A DNA stretch of 64,000 nucleotides from Actinomycetota bacterium (GCA_030645495.1 JAUSLV010000033.1:186001-250000), one strand, 5' to 3'. Counted from the stretch's first letter, positions 15,641 to 25,013 are shown. Notes: generated from the letters alone by a model not told the origin. Made by a program: numbers and translations.

Positions 15641-16609
15641 CTGCTGCGTGGCGGCGGCCAGGCACTCCTGGGCGTCCTTGTTGCGGCGCAAGGTGGGGCA
15701 GTGGATCGCGGTGACGTTCTCGTCGAGCGCCCCATCGCGGGCGGCGATGGCGTCTTGCGTGGGCTTGGCGAAGATCGGGTGCGGGGTGACTTCGAGGATC
15801 ACGTCGTGGCCGTCGGCCAGGAGCTGGTCGAGCATCTGCTGGCCGTACACCGCAGCGGTGAGGTTGCGCGCCCAGTAGTCGGCATCGAGCGTGGTGCCCT
15901 CCAGCCGGGTGCCGGTGACGGCCGAGTAGAACGGGATCGTGCCCGCGCTCGGGCGCAGGTGATGCAGTCTGGCCCGCAACCCCTCGCCCACCAGGTTCAG
16001 CAGCGGCGAGTGAGCGGGATACTCCACGCGCACGCGGGCGGCGAACACACCTCGCTGCTCGCCGCGGCGCAGCAGCTCCACGAGCGCTGCCTCGTGGCCG
16101 GAGAACGTGGTGGTGCCCGGGCCGTTGAAGCCGGCGATGTACGCGGGCGCGGGCAGGTCTTCGAGGAGCTGGTCGGCCTCGCTGGCATCCACGTTCACCA
16201 CGATCGTGCCACCTTCGGGCCGGTGGTGTTCGAGCAGCTCGCTGCGGGCGATCACGACGTCCAGCGCGTCGGTCAGGTTGAGGATGCCGGCCACCTGCAC
16301 TGCCGCCAGCTCGCCCAGGCTGGTGCCGGCCACCGAGTCGAAGTGCACGCCGCGCTCGGCCCACACCGCGGCCAGCCCGACCTCCACGGCGAACAACGTC
16401 ACCTGCAGCGCGAGGATGCCACCCAGGCGCGAGTGCTCCTCGTCGGCGGCCAGTTCTTCGGCCACCGTCCAGTTGAGCCGTGGTCCGACGATCGCATCGA
16501 CCTGCGCGATGGCATGGCCAAAGCCGGTCGACTCGGTGAGCAGTTGGCGGCCCATCCCCACCCACTGCGAGCCCTGCCCGGGGAACAATCCGACCACTCG
16601 TGCTGCCAT
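15608..16609 (-). CDS. Stand-alone acyltransferase domain (malonyl-CoA:ACP / PKS AT type)
   Basis: 333 residues. It should move a malonyl or other acyl group from CoA to an acyl carrier protein. Seen: VGLFPGQGSQWVGMG at the N-terminus, the nucleophile motif AGTSLGEL with Ser97, Arg in ARSELLEH, and VEYPAHSPLL with catalytic His200. The normal GHSxGE motif has Thr in place of His here (T96). The YPAHS motif is closer to polyketide AT domains than to FabD. No ketosynthase or ACP is nearby, so it would act in trans. The 3' end overlaps the convergent hydrolase by 33 bp. Confidence 0.85.
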   Translation of the reverse strand: MAARVVGLFPGQGSQWVGMGRQLLTESTGFGHAIAQVDAIVGPRLNWTVAEELAADEEHSRLGGILALQVTLFAVEVGLAAVWAERGVHFDSVAGTSLGELAAVQVAGILNLTDALDVVIARSELLEHHRPEGGTIVVNVDASEADQLLEDLPAPAYIAGFNGPGTTTFSGHEAALVELLRRGEQRGVFAARVRVEYPAHSPLLNLVGEGLRARLHHLRPSAGTIPFYSAVTGTRLEGTTLDADYWARNLTAAVYGQQMLDQLLADGHDVILEVTPHPIFAKPTQDAIAARDGALDENVTAIHCPTLRRNKDAQECLAAATQQLLAAGVQLAH

Positions 16610-16645
16610 GGTCGGTCAGCTTCCCACGTCGATATGTTCCGCGCC

Positions 16646-16996
16646 ATGACTGCCGCTCACCCAACAGCCATGTACGACCCACGTAGCGCTGATCCGCGCC
16701 TGGCCTTGGCCGGCGTGAAGTTCATGGAGGAGGAGTGCGACTGGCTGATGGTGCGCGCCGTGCGCCTGGCCCGCGCCGACGGCTACGACTGGGGCCGCAT
16801 CGGCCGCCTGCTGGGCCGCTCGCGCCAAGCCGTGCGCAAGCGCTTCGAGCGCTTGGCGCCGCTGGTGGGCCCGCTGCCGCCCGCCCTGATGCGCGAGGGC
16901 CTGGCCGCCAAGGAGTTCAACAGGTTCTACGAGGTGCTCGCCGACGGCCGACGGCGCACGCAGTGGGCGAGCGACGACGACCCTGTCGCGTGGTGA
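16646..16996 (+). CDS. Small helix-turn-helix protein
   Basis: 116 residues. The middle part YDWGRIGRLLGRSRQAVRKR (about 50-70) reads as a sigma/Mar-like helix-turn-helix, with the recognition helix in SRQAVRKRFERL. The rest is helical and has no enzyme motif. It is probably a small DNA-binding protein. ATG 16646 is supported by TATGTT at 16633-16638, 7 bases upstream (leaderless); an in-frame ATG 12 bases earlier would overlap that box. It is divergent from the acyltransferase (36 bp between start codons), which it might regulate. Confidence 0.7.
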   Translation: MTAAHPTAMYDPRSADPRLALAGVKFMEEECDWLMVRAVRLARADGYDWGRIGRLLGRSRQAVRKRFERLAPLVGPLPPALMREGLAAKEFNRFYEVLADGRRRTQWASDDDPVAW

Positions 16997-17043
16997 GGTG
17001 CCGGCGCGAGCGACGCGCCGGAGCGGGTGCAGTACTTGTTCTT

Positions 17044-17095
17044 GCTCAGCGACAACTTCGGTTGCAGCGAGGCGTAACCGAAGTTGTCGCTGAGC
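17044..17095. repeat. 20-bp perfect inverted repeat (hairpin)
   Basis: Arms GCTCAGCGACAACTTCGGTT (17044-17063) and its exact complement at 17076-17095 flank a 12-base loop. It lies 47 bp after the HTH-gene stop and 95 bp before the lhr start. There is no T-tract. It may terminate the small HTH gene or be a repeated palindromic element. The arms are longer than most terminators need. Confidence 0.7.
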
Positions 17096-17190
17096 TGGAG
17101 AGAATGGTGGGATACCCTGAGGCGGTGACGAGCAGGTGGTGGCTGCTGGCCCTGGCAAGTCCGTGACACCCCTGGCGTAGCCTGCACGGC

Positions 17191-20100
17191 GTGGCCCACC
17201 ACCCCGTGCTCGATGGCTTCTCGCCGGCGGTGCGTGAGTGGTTCGCGGCCTCGTTCCCCACGCCCACGCCCCCGCAGATCAAGGGCTGGCCGTCCATCCG
17301 CGCCGGGCAGCACACGCTGGTGTGTGCGCCCACGGGCAGCGGCAAGACGCTGACGGCGTTCCTCAGCAGCATCGACCGGCTGGTGTCGCGCCCCGACGAC
17401 ACCAAGGGCGTCAAAGTGCTCTACATCTCCCCGCTGAGGGCGCTGGCGTTCGACGTGGAGAAGAACCTGCGCTCGCCGCTGATGGGTATCCGCCTCGCGG
17501 CAGAGCGCCTGGGCGAGCCGTTCCACGAACCCAGCGTGGCGATGCGCACCGGCGACACCAGCACCCGCGAGCGTGCGCAGCTGGCCCGCCGTCCGGCCGA
17601 CCTGCTGATCACCACGCCCGAGAGCCTGTACCTGATGCTCACCAGCGAGGTCAGCAACACGTTGGTCAACGTGCACACGGTGATCATCGACGAGATCCAT
17701 GCGATGGCCACCACCAAGCGCGGCGCGCACCTGATGCTCAGCCTCGAACGGCTGGAAGCGATCACCACGCACCCGCCGCAGCGCATCGGCCTCAGCGCGA
17801 CGCAACGCCCGCTGGAAGAGATCGCCCGCTTCCTCGGCGGCAGCGAGAACGGCGCGGCCAGGCCCGTCACGATCATCGACGCGGGTGTGCGCAAGGAGAT
17901 GGACATCGAGGTCGTGGTGCCCGTGGAAGACATGGGCGTCGCTGCGTCGGGCGGCGGCATATGGCCCAGCATCCACCCGCAGATCCTGGCGCAGGTGCTG
18001 GCCCATCGCAGCACGATCATCTTCTGCAACGGCCGCCGCCTCACCGAGCGTCTTGCCTCACGGCTCAACGAACTCGCGGCGGAGCAGGGAGTGGAGGGTG
18101 AACTGATCAAGGCCCACCATGGCTCACTCGCGCGTGAACAACGGGTGATCATCGAAGACCAGCTCAAACGCGGCCAACTGCGGGCGATCGTGGCCACCAG
18201 CAGTCTCGAGCTGGGCATCGACATGGGTGCGGTCGATCTCGTCATCCAGGTGGAATCACCCGGTGCGGTGTCGCGGGGCATGCAGCGCATCGGCCGCGCC
18301 GGGCACAGCGTGGGCGAGCCCAGCAAGGGCACCATCTACCCCAAGCACCGCGGCGACCTGCTGGAGGCTGCGGTGGTGGCGCAGCGGATGGGCAGGGGCC
18401 TGATCGAGACCAGCCGCTACCTGCGCAACCCGCTCGATGTGTTGGCGCAGCAGATCGTGGCCCACGTGGCGATGCACCCCGACATCAGCGTTGCCGATCT
18501 GGCCGCGATGGTGCGCGGCGCAGCGTGCTTCACCGAGCTCAGCGACGATCTGCTGCACAACGTGCTGGATCTGCTGTCGGGCCGCTACCCCAGCGACGAG
18601 TTCAACGAGCTGCGCCCGCGGCTGGTGTGGGACCGCGTCAACGGCACGTTGCGCGCCCGCGACGGCAGCAAGCGGCTGGCGATCATGAGCGGCGGCACGA
18701 TCCCCGACCGCGGCCTGTTCGGTGTGTTCCTGCCCGACGGCACGCGGGTGGGCGAGCTGGATGAGGAGATGGTCTACGAGAGCCGCGCCGGCGAGACGTT
18801 CCTGCTGGGTGCCAGCACGTGGCGCATCGAGGACATCACGTTCGAGCGGGTGGTGGTCACGCCCGCCCCCGGCGAGCCGGGCAAGATGCCGTTCTGGCAC
18901 GGCGACCGGCCGGGCCGCCCGCTGGAATTGGGCCGCGCGCTCGGCGCGTTCCAGCGCGAGGCCCGCGCGCTGCCTGCGGCCACCGCGCTGCCCACGTTGA
19001 TGGCCGACTACTCGCTCGACGCGTGGGCGGCCAACAACGTGCTGCTGTACCTGCAGGAACAGGCCGAGGCCACCGGTGCAGTGCCCGACGACCGCACGAT
19101 CGTGGTCGAGCGGTTCCGCGACGAGATCGGCGATTGGCGGGTGTGCATCCTCAGCCCGTTCGGCGTGCCCGTGCACGCACCGTGGGCGATGGCCATCGAG
19201 CGGCGCCTCATCGAGCGCTACGACATCCCGGTGGAAACGATGTACACCGACGACGGCATCGTGCTGCGCCTGCCCGAAGCGGCCGACGACCTGCCGTTGC
19301 ACGAGCTGATCATCGACCCCGACGACATCGACGAGCTGGTGATGGCCTCGCTGCCCCAGACCAGCCTGTTCAGCGCCCGCTTCCGCGAGTGCAGCGCGCG
19401 AGCCCTGCTGCTGCCGAGGCGCCGTCCCGACCAGCGCACACCGTTGTGGCAGCAACGCCAACGCGCCGCCGACCTGTTGGCCGTGGCGTTCAAGTACCCC
19501 ACGTTCCCGATGCTGCTGGAAACCACCCGCGAATGCCTGCAAGACGTGTTCGACGTGCCCGCATTGCGCGAGGTGCTCACCCAGCTGCGCAGCCGCACGA
19601 TCCGTGTGGTCAGCGTCGACACCGCGAAGGCCTCGCCGTTCGCGCAGAGCCTGCTGTTCAACTGGATCGCCGCGTTCATGTACGAGGGCGACAGCCCGCT
19701 GGCCGAGCGCCGTGCCGCGGCGCTGTCGCTGGACCGCGACCTGCTGCGCGACCTGCTGGGGGCGGAAGAACTGCGCGAGCTGCTCGACCCCGGGGCATTG
19801 GCCGACCTGGAGTTGGAGCTGCAGCTGCTGGCCGACGGCCGCCGCGCCCGCAACGCCGACGAACTGCACGACGTGCTGCGCCGCGTGGGCGACCTCACCG
19901 AGGCCGAACTCGATCTGCGCGCCGAGGGCGACAGCTCGCCGTGGCTGGCCGAGCTGTTGGCGCACCGGCGGGCGATCGGCGTATCGGTGGGTGGCGAGCA
20001 GCGCATCATCGCCGCCGACGATGCAGCCCGCTATCGCGACGCGCTCGGCTGCAACGTGCCGCTGGGCCTGCCACGCGAGTTCACCGAGCCGGTGCCACAT

Positions 20101-21651
20101 CCGCTGGAAACCCTGGTGGCCAGGTATGCACGCACTCACGGGCCGTTCGTGATCGAGGGCTTGGCGCAGCGTTTCGGCATCTCCGTCGAGCGCGCCACCG
20201 GGGCACTGGCGGCGCTGGAGGCCGACAACCGAGTGCTTCGTGGCGAGTTCCGTCCGGTGGCGTCGGGTGGCGGGTCGAGCCGTGAGTGGTGCGACGCCGA
20301 CGTGCTGCGCCAGCTGCGTCGCCGCTCGTTGGCCGCGCTGCGCCGCGAGGTCGAGCCGGTCGACCAAGAGGTGTATGCGCGATTCCTTCAGGGTTGGCAC
20401 GGCATCCCGGGCGAGCGCCGTGGGCTCGATGGGTTGGTCGAGGCACTGGGCCAGTTGCAGGGCGCTTCGTTGGTGGCCAGCACGCTGGAAACCGACCTGT
20501 TGCCGGCCCGCCTGCGCAGCTATCGCCCCGCCGATCTCGACGAGCTGTGCACCGCGGGCGAACTCGTGTGGGTGGGCGCCGGTGCGTTGGGCGCCAACGA
20601 CGGCCGCATCCGCCTGTGCTTCGCCGATCAACTGCCGGTGCTGGCCGCCGGGTGGGAGGCTGTCGAGCCTCCCGACGGTCCGCTGCACCGCGCGCTGCGC
20701 GTCCACCTGCAACAGCACGGTGCCAGTTTCTGGAACGCGCTGCGCGGCGCGGCGGCCGGCGATCCGGCCTGCGGCCCCGCCGCCGTGCTGTCGGGCGTCA
20801 CCGACACCGAACTGCTGACCGCGCTGTGGGATCTGGTGTGGGCCGGCGAGGTCACCAACGACTCGCTCGCGCCGCTGCGTGCGCTGCTGCACTCGAAGGG
20901 CACGAAGGCCGCCCGCCCGGCCGGCCCGGCGAAGGGGCGCCCGCGGCCCGGGCGGCTCACGCGCATCGGGCCGCCGCTGGGTGCTGGCCGCTGGAGCCTG
21001 GTGGCGCCGCTGCTGCAACCGGCCCCGGCCCCCACGCTGGCGGCGCACTCGGCCGCGATGCAGTTGCTGGATCGGTACGGCGTGGTGACCCGCGAGGCCG
21101 TGCTGTCCGAAGGGGTGCGCGGCGGCTACGCCGGCGTGTACGGCGTGTTGAAGGTGCTGGAAGAGCGGGGGCAGACTCGCCGCGGCTACTTCGTGGCCGG
21201 CCTGGGTGCGGCCCAGTTCAGCTTGCCCGGCGCAGTGGATCGCCTGCGCTCGCTGCGCGACACCGGCGAGTTCGCGCTGCACCCCGAGCAGGCGCCTGCG
21301 CCGGTGGTGCTGGCCGCCACCGACCCGGCCCAGCCGTACGGTGCAACGCTCGCCTGGCCCGCTTCCCCCGGCCGCCCGGCCCGCGCCGCCGGGGCGTTGG
21401 TGATCACCCGCGCCGGCGTGCCGCTGGTGTGGTTCGATCGTCGCTCGCACCACGTGGTCACGTTCGCTGCCGCGGCGGCCGACAACGGCTGGGCGCACGC
21501 GCTGGCGGCGTTGGTGAAGGACGGCACAGCCCGCGGTGTCGAGGTGCGCAAGGTGGACGGAGACTCCATCGCCGCCGCCGGCCCGTGGGCGCAGGCGCTG
21601 CTCGCGGAGGGTTTCGTGGAGGGTTACAAAGGCTTCAGCGTGCGCGCCTGA
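17191..21651 (+). CDS. lhr: Lhr-type ATP-dependent helicase
   Basis: 1486 residues, the usual size for full-length bacterial Lhr, a 3'-5' superfamily 2 helicase linked to DNA repair. Walker A is CAPTGSGKTLTAFLSS near residue 50; then YISPLRALAFDVEKNL, the DEIH box IIDEIHAMATTKRGAHL and motif III GLSATQRP; the second RecA domain has SSLELGIDMGAVDLVIQVE and MQRIGRAGHSVGEPS. Beyond the helicase core (about 860 residues) comes the long Lhr C-terminal region. GTG 17191 lies 7 bases after TAGCCT (17178-17183), a leaderless arrangement. A long reverse-strand open frame over the gene is a shadow of its high GC. Confidence 0.95.
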   Translation: MAHHPVLDGFSPAVREWFAASFPTPTPPQIKGWPSIRAGQHTLVCAPTGSGKTLTAFLSSIDRLVSRPDDTKGVKVLYISPLRALAFDVEKNLRSPLMGIRLAAERLGEPFHEPSVAMRTGDTSTRERAQLARRPADLLITTPESLYLMLTSEVSNTLVNVHTVIIDEIHAMATTKRGAHLMLSLERLEAITTHPPQRIGLSATQRPLEEIARFLGGSENGAARPVTIIDAGVRKEMDIEVVVPVEDMGVAASGGGIWPSIHPQILAQVLAHRSTIIFCNGRRLTERLASRLNELAAEQGVEGELIKAHHGSLAREQRVIIEDQLKRGQLRAIVATSSLELGIDMGAVDLVIQVESPGAVSRGMQRIGRAGHSVGEPSKGTIYPKHRGDLLEAAVVAQRMGRGLIETSRYLRNPLDVLAQQIVAHVAMHPDISVADLAAMVRGAACFTELSDDLLHNVLDLLSGRYPSDEFNELRPRLVWDRVNGTLRARDGSKRLAIMSGGTIPDRGLFGVFLPDGTRVGELDEEMVYESRAGETFLLGASTWRIEDITFERVVVTPAPGEPGKMPFWHGDRPGRPLELGRALGAFQREARALPAATALPTLMADYSLDAWAANNVLLYLQEQAEATGAVPDDRTIVVERFRDEIGDWRVCILSPFGVPVHAPWAMAIERRLIERYDIPVETMYTDDGIVLRLPEAADDLPLHELIIDPDDIDELVMASLPQTSLFSARFRECSARALLLPRRRPDQRTPLWQQRQRAADLLAVAFKYPTFPMLLETTRECLQDVFDVPALREVLTQLRSRTIRVVSVDTAKASPFAQSLLFNWIAAFMYEGDSPLAERRAAALSLDRDLLRDLLGAEELRELLDPGALADLELELQLLADGRRARNADELHDVLRRVGDLTEAELDLRAEGDSSPWLAELLAHRRAIGVSVGGEQRIIAADDAARYRDALGCNVPLGLPREFTEPVPHPLETLVARYARTHGPFVIEGLAQRFGISVERATGALAALEADNRVLRGEFRPVASGGGSSREWCDADVLRQLRRRSLAALRREVEPVDQEVYARFLQGWHGIPGERRGLDGLVEALGQLQGASLVASTLETDLLPARLRSYRPADLDELCTAGELVWVGAGALGANDGRIRLCFADQLPVLAAGWEAVEPPDGPLHRALRVHLQQHGASFWNALRGAAAGDPACGPAAVLSGVTDTELLTALWDLVWAGEVTNDSLAPLRALLHSKGTKAARPAGPAKGRPRPGRLTRIGPPLGAGRWSLVAPLLQPAPAPTLAAHSAAMQLLDRYGVVTREAVLSEGVRGGYAGVYGVLKVLEERGQTRRGYFVAGLGAAQFSLPGAVDRLRSLRDTGEFALHPEQAPAPVVLAATDPAQPYGATLAWPASPGRPARAAGALVITRAGVPLVWFDRRSHHVVTFAAAAADNGWAHALAALVKDGTARGVEVRKVDGDSIAAAGPWAQALLAEGFVEGYKGFSVRA

Positions 21652-21672
21652 TCGCGGCTACCGTCCGCCCTC

Positions 21673-22683
21673 ATGCAGTTCGAGGAGGTGTCGTCGCGTG
21701 CCCAAGTGGCGCGACTGCGGCGCACGGCGCTGGTGGCGCTGGCGCAGTACCCGATCGAGGTGGCGCACTTGCGCCTGCTGAACCACGGGTTCAACACGAC
21801 GTTCCGTGTCGACACCACCGATGGCCGCCGCTTCGCGCTGCGCCTCAACGTCAACTCACGTCGTACCCCGGCGAACCTTGCGGCCGAGGCCGCGTGGCTG
21901 GCCGCGCTCGCGACCGAGACCGACCTGTGGGTGCCGGCACCGCTGGCCACGCGTGATGGTGCGCTGACGGGGTCGGTGTTCAGTCCCGATCTCGGGCGCT
22001 CGCTGCCGTGCGGGTTGTTCACCTGGCTGCCCGGCCGCGACTTGGGCGACGAGGCCACGGTGGCGCAGATGCGCGAGGTCGGGCGGGCGACCGCCGTGTT
22101 GCACGAGCACGGTGCGGCATGGCGGATGCCGGCGGGTGCCGCGCTGCCGGCGATCGACACGGTGCTGATGGATGTGCCGAACAACCTCGGCAACGACCAC
22201 CCGTCACTGTCGGCGAGCCAGCACATGGTGCTCGACGAAGCGTTCACCACGATCCAGACGCAGTTCGATGCGGTGTTCGCCGGCGCGCGTCGTCAGCCGT
22301 TGCACGCCGATCTGCACGTGTGGAACCTGAAGTGGTACCGCGGCCGGCTGATCGTGTTCGACTTCGACGACAGCGGTGAGGGCGTACCCGTACAAGACCT
22401 GGCGATCTCGGCGTACTACCTGCGCGACGGTGCTGCGCAGGAAGCGGCGCTGCTGGAGGGGTATCAGCAGGTGCGGCCCCTGCCGTCGTTCACCGCTCAG
22501 CAGTACGAGGCGTTGGTGGCCAGCCGGAACCTGGTGCTGCTCAACGACGTGATCGCCACCTCGAACGCCGAGTTCCGGGCGATGCTGCCGCGCTACGTGC
22601 CGAACTCGCTCACCAAGCTGCGCGCCTATCTCGACACCGGCGTGTACCGCCACGACGTGCCAGGGCTGATCGCCGCGCCCTGA
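21673..22683 (+). CDS. Aminoglycoside-phosphotransferase-fold kinase
   Basis: 336 residues. The kinase-like fold is shown by the N-lobe LLNHGFNTTFRVDTTDGRRF with a Lys/Arg-bearing strand FALRLNV, the catalytic loop PLHADLHVWNLKW (HxDxxxxN) near residue 218, and the metal-binding IVFDFDDSG. This fold covers aminoglycoside, choline, homoserine and protein kinases such as SrkA; the sequence does not decide among them. ATG 21673 lies 8 bases after TACCGT, 22 bp past the lhr stop, so it may have its own leaderless promoter. Confidence 0.82.
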   Translation: MQFEEVSSRAQVARLRRTALVALAQYPIEVAHLRLLNHGFNTTFRVDTTDGRRFALRLNVNSRRTPANLAAEAAWLAALATETDLWVPAPLATRDGALTGSVFSPDLGRSLPCGLFTWLPGRDLGDEATVAQMREVGRATAVLHEHGAAWRMPAGAALPAIDTVLMDVPNNLGNDHPSLSASQHMVLDEAFTTIQTQFDAVFAGARRQPLHADLHVWNLKWYRGRLIVFDFDDSGEGVPVQDLAISAYYLRDGAAQEAALLEGYQQVRPLPSFTAQQYEALVASRNLVLLNDVIATSNAEFRAMLPRYVPNSLTKLRAYLDTGVYRHDVPGLIAAP

Positions 22684-22706
22684 CAGCCGGGTCAGTCGGC
22701 CCAGTC

Positions 22707-23294
22707 TCAGTCGGCCCGGTGCACCGCGCGCAGGCCGGCCCATGCGAGGTCGGCGATCTGCTGGCCCAACACCTCGGGGTCGAACACCTCGCCGCGCTCG
22801 ACGAGATGGCGGCTGACGCCTTCGGCGAGACCCACCAGGCCATGGGCGAGCGTGCGCTGATGGAGGTTGTCGATGTCGACGGCGATCAGCGGTGCGATCG
22901 CATGCGCAGTCTCGGCCGTGATCCGGCGGATGGCCGACACCGACTCGTCGTCGCGATTGGCGCGTGTGCCGAACAGCAGCAAGAACGCGTCGTGATCGTC
23001 GGAGACCCAGCGGAAGTAGGCCTTGAAGCCGTACTCGGTCTGCTGTTTGCCGCTGGTGGCGCTGGACACCGCCTTGGCGACCGCGTTGCGCAAGCGGTTG
23101 CCGGCCTCTTCGAGCAACGCCAGGTAGAGATCCTGCTTGCTGTCGAAGTGCTGGTAGAGCACCGGTTTGGTGACCCCGGCGGCATCGGCCACGTCGTTCA
23201 TCGAGGTGGAATGAAACCCGTTGCGAGCGAACACCTGCACGGAGACGTCGAGGATCTGCTCGCGTCGGGCGGGTGCGGGGAGTCGCATACTCAT
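22707..23294 (-). CDS. TetR-family transcriptional regulator
   Basis: 195 residues. N-terminal helix-turn-helix: REQILDVSVQVFARNGFHST, MNDVADAAGVTKPVLYQHF and DSKQDLYLALLEEAG (about 11-65). The C-terminal ligand domain (about 75-190) is helical and gives no clue to ligand. A perfect inverted repeat lies 3-20 bp upstream of the ATG and is the obvious autoregulatory operator. It is the first gene after a cluster read the other way and converges with the phosphotransferase gene. Confidence 0.93.
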   Translation of the reverse strand: MSMRLPAPARREQILDVSVQVFARNGFHSTSMNDVADAAGVTKPVLYQHFDSKQDLYLALLEEAGNRLRNAVAKAVSSATSGKQQTEYGFKAYFRWVSDDHDAFLLLFGTRANRDDESVSAIRRITAETAHAIAPLIAVDIDNLHQRTLAHGLVGLAEGVSRHLVERGEVFDPEVLGQQIADLAWAGLRAVHRAD

Positions 23295-23296
23295 AG

Positions 23297-23314
23297 GGTT
23301 ACCAAAGGGTAACC
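23297..23314. promoter_or_regulatory. Inverted repeat, probable TetR operator
   Basis: GGTTACC (23297-23303), spacer AAAG, then GGTAACC (23308-23314): a perfect 7-bp dyad just upstream of the TetR-type start codon at 23294. Its place over the translation start region suits autorepression. The match to any named TetR operator was not tested. Confidence 0.6.
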
Positions 23315-23366
23315 AGTCGCGTGGCCGGTGGAAACCCCGCCGCTGGGCCGTGCTGGCGGCGGCGGG

Positions 23367-23654
23367 TCAGCGCCCGTGTTCGCGGTCGTCGCGTTCGGCG
23401 GCCTTGATGCCGTAGCCGAGCACGATCGCCGGAGCGAGCAGGATCGAGCCGATCACCAGACTGGCGATGACGACACCCGAGACCACACCGTTGAAGCTGA
23501 TCGCGAACCCGATCACGAACGTCGCGATCGCCAGTGCGTAGAACAGGTAGCCGATTCTGTTGGCCAGCAGCGTGTACTTCGCCACGCGCTGTCGCCTGGC
23601 GCGCACCGGGTCGGTGGCGGGGCGGGTGGGAGTGGGGTTGGGGGTGGTGCTCAT
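23367..23654 (-). CDS. Small two-helix membrane protein after sortase
   Basis: 95 residues. A Pro/Thr-rich start (TTPNPTPTRPATDP) and basic stretch are followed by two hydrophobic helices, GYLFYALAIATFVIGFAISF and VSGVVIASLVIGSILLAPAI, and a charged tail. No known motif. ATG 23654 lies only 2 bp after the stop of the class E sortase gene, so the two are almost surely cotranscribed. It may be a partner or assembly factor for that sortase, but that is positional inference. Confidence 0.75.
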   Translation of the reverse strand: MSTTPNPTPTRPATDPVRARRQRVAKYTLLANRIGYLFYALAIATFVIGFAISFNGVVSGVVIASLVIGSILLAPAIVLGYGIKAAERDDREHGR

Positions 23655-23656
23655 GA

Positions 23657-24892
23657 TCACAGGCCCGGCGGCAGGAAGCGGTTGACGTTCTGGAAGAAGA
23701 AGTACAGCACGAACACGAACGGCAGCGCGCCGACGAGGAAGCACACGTACAGCCGCCGTGCCGCCTTGCCGGCGTAGTACGAACCGACTGTGATCGTCAA
23801 CAGCACGAGGCCCCAGCCGATGACGTGCGGGATGGCATCGGTGTCGTCGAACCAACCTTGCGCGAATGTGTCGGCCGACTGACCGCTGCCGTCGTCCTGC
23901 CCGGTCGGGACGGTGGGCGGCACGGTGTCGACGCTGGTGGTGACGGTGGTGGTTTCCGTGACTTGGCCGGTGGTCTCAGGGCCGGTGCTGTCAGGGCCGG
24001 TGTCGACAGGGCCGGTGTCGACGGGGGGGCTGTCGCCCGGCAGGCCCGCCCCGGGGTCGGCCTCCTGGAAGCTGGCCGGGCGCATCAGCGGGTCGCTCTC
24101 CTCCAGCACGATCGTGGCGAACACGATCAGCCGCTCGCGGCTGGTGTACGCCGGATGGCAGGTGGCGAGCACCAGCGTGGCGTGCTCGAAGTCGGTGGTG
24201 GGGATCACCCTGCCGTATGCCGCCGGGGCGACGATCTCGATGAACGTGACCTCGTAGACGTACGTGCCGTACAGCGTGACCAGGGTGATCCGGTCGCCCG
24301 GATCGAGCTGGTCGAGGTCGAGGAACGGGTGGCCCCAGGTTGTGCGGTGGCCGGCGATGGCGGCGTTGCCCAGCTGGCCCGGCATCGGCGTTTCTTTGAA
24401 GTGGCCGGGACCATTCTTCAGATCGTCCATCCGCACGCCCTCGACGACGTACTTGTCGTACAGGCCGATCTTCGGGATGCTGAGCCTCGCCACTGGATCG
24501 CCGTTGGCGAACGTGTGCTCGGGTGCAACCGGCACTGTGGTGGCAGGCACGGTGCCGCCCGAGTCGGTGGTGGGGGTGGTGGGCGTCACCGAGCTGGAGG
24601 TGGAGGTGGTTTCCAGCTGGTCGTTGAACTCATTCTCCAGCCGGTTCTGCGCGCGGGCCGTCTCGATGCCCGTGCCCCACAGCTGGTAGCCCACGAACGC
24701 GAACATCATCAGGCCGGTGACGATCAGGGTTCGGCCGATGCCGCCCACGACCCAACGCCAATCGTGTGGCGGCTTGGGGCGCTCGAAGTACGGCACTCGA
24801 CGCAGGCGCCACCGCTGGAACGCGGAGGTGGTTGGCTGGGGCACCGACCAGTCAGTGGCCTCACCGTCGGGGATGTGCGCGCCGTTCGTCAC
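23657..24892 (-). CDS. Class E sortase with N- and C-terminal membrane segments
   Basis: 411 residues from GTG 24892. Catalytic residues: His182 in AIAGHRTTWG, Cys245 in LVLATCHPAY, Arg254 in SRERLIVF. An N-terminal TM helix (TLIVTGLMMFAFVGYQLW) precedes a Thr/Pro linker; after the sortase domain comes a second low-complexity linker with repeated DTGP units and then two hydrophobic helices near the C-terminus. GTG 24892 is preferred over the upstream GTG 24970 because TAGCGT lies 8 bases before it and because this frees space for the divergent ccmA promoter. It is the second class E sortase in the window; substrates are unknown. Confidence 0.87.
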   Translation of the reverse strand: MTNGAHIPDGEATDWSVPQPTTSAFQRWRLRRVPYFERPKPPHDWRWVVGGIGRTLIVTGLMMFAFVGYQLWGTGIETARAQNRLENEFNDQLETTSTSSSVTPTTPTTDSGGTVPATTVPVAPEHTFANGDPVARLSIPKIGLYDKYVVEGVRMDDLKNGPGHFKETPMPGQLGNAAIAGHRTTWGHPFLDLDQLDPGDRITLVTLYGTYVYEVTFIEIVAPAAYGRVIPTTDFEHATLVLATCHPAYTSRERLIVFATIVLEESDPLMRPASFQEADPGAGLPGDSPPVDTGPVDTGPDSTGPETTGQVTETTTVTTSVDTVPPTVPTGQDDGSGQSADTFAQGWFDDTDAIPHVIGWGLVLLTITVGSYYAGKAARRLYVCFLVGALPFVFVLYFFFQNVNRFLPPGL

Positions 24893-25013
24893 GGGTCGTG
24901 ACGCTATCCGGGCCAAAGCCCGCCCACGCGTCGGGGCGTTCCCCGCGCCGCGCCCACCTGATGCGTTCACGGAAGGTGCCGGTGAGGCGGCGCTGCGTTA
25001 GCGTTCCGTCCTC

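Noticed and set aside
18256-21498. Very long minus-strand open frame over lhr
   Set aside because: It lies wholly opposite a clear helicase gene; its protein is low-complexity His/Gln/Arg-rich, as expected from antisense of GC-rich coding.
24893-24970. Longer N-terminus for the second class E sortase from GTG 24970
   Set aside because: No Shine-Dalgarno, and it would crowd the ccmA promoter; the -10-like box before GTG 24892 supports the shorter form.
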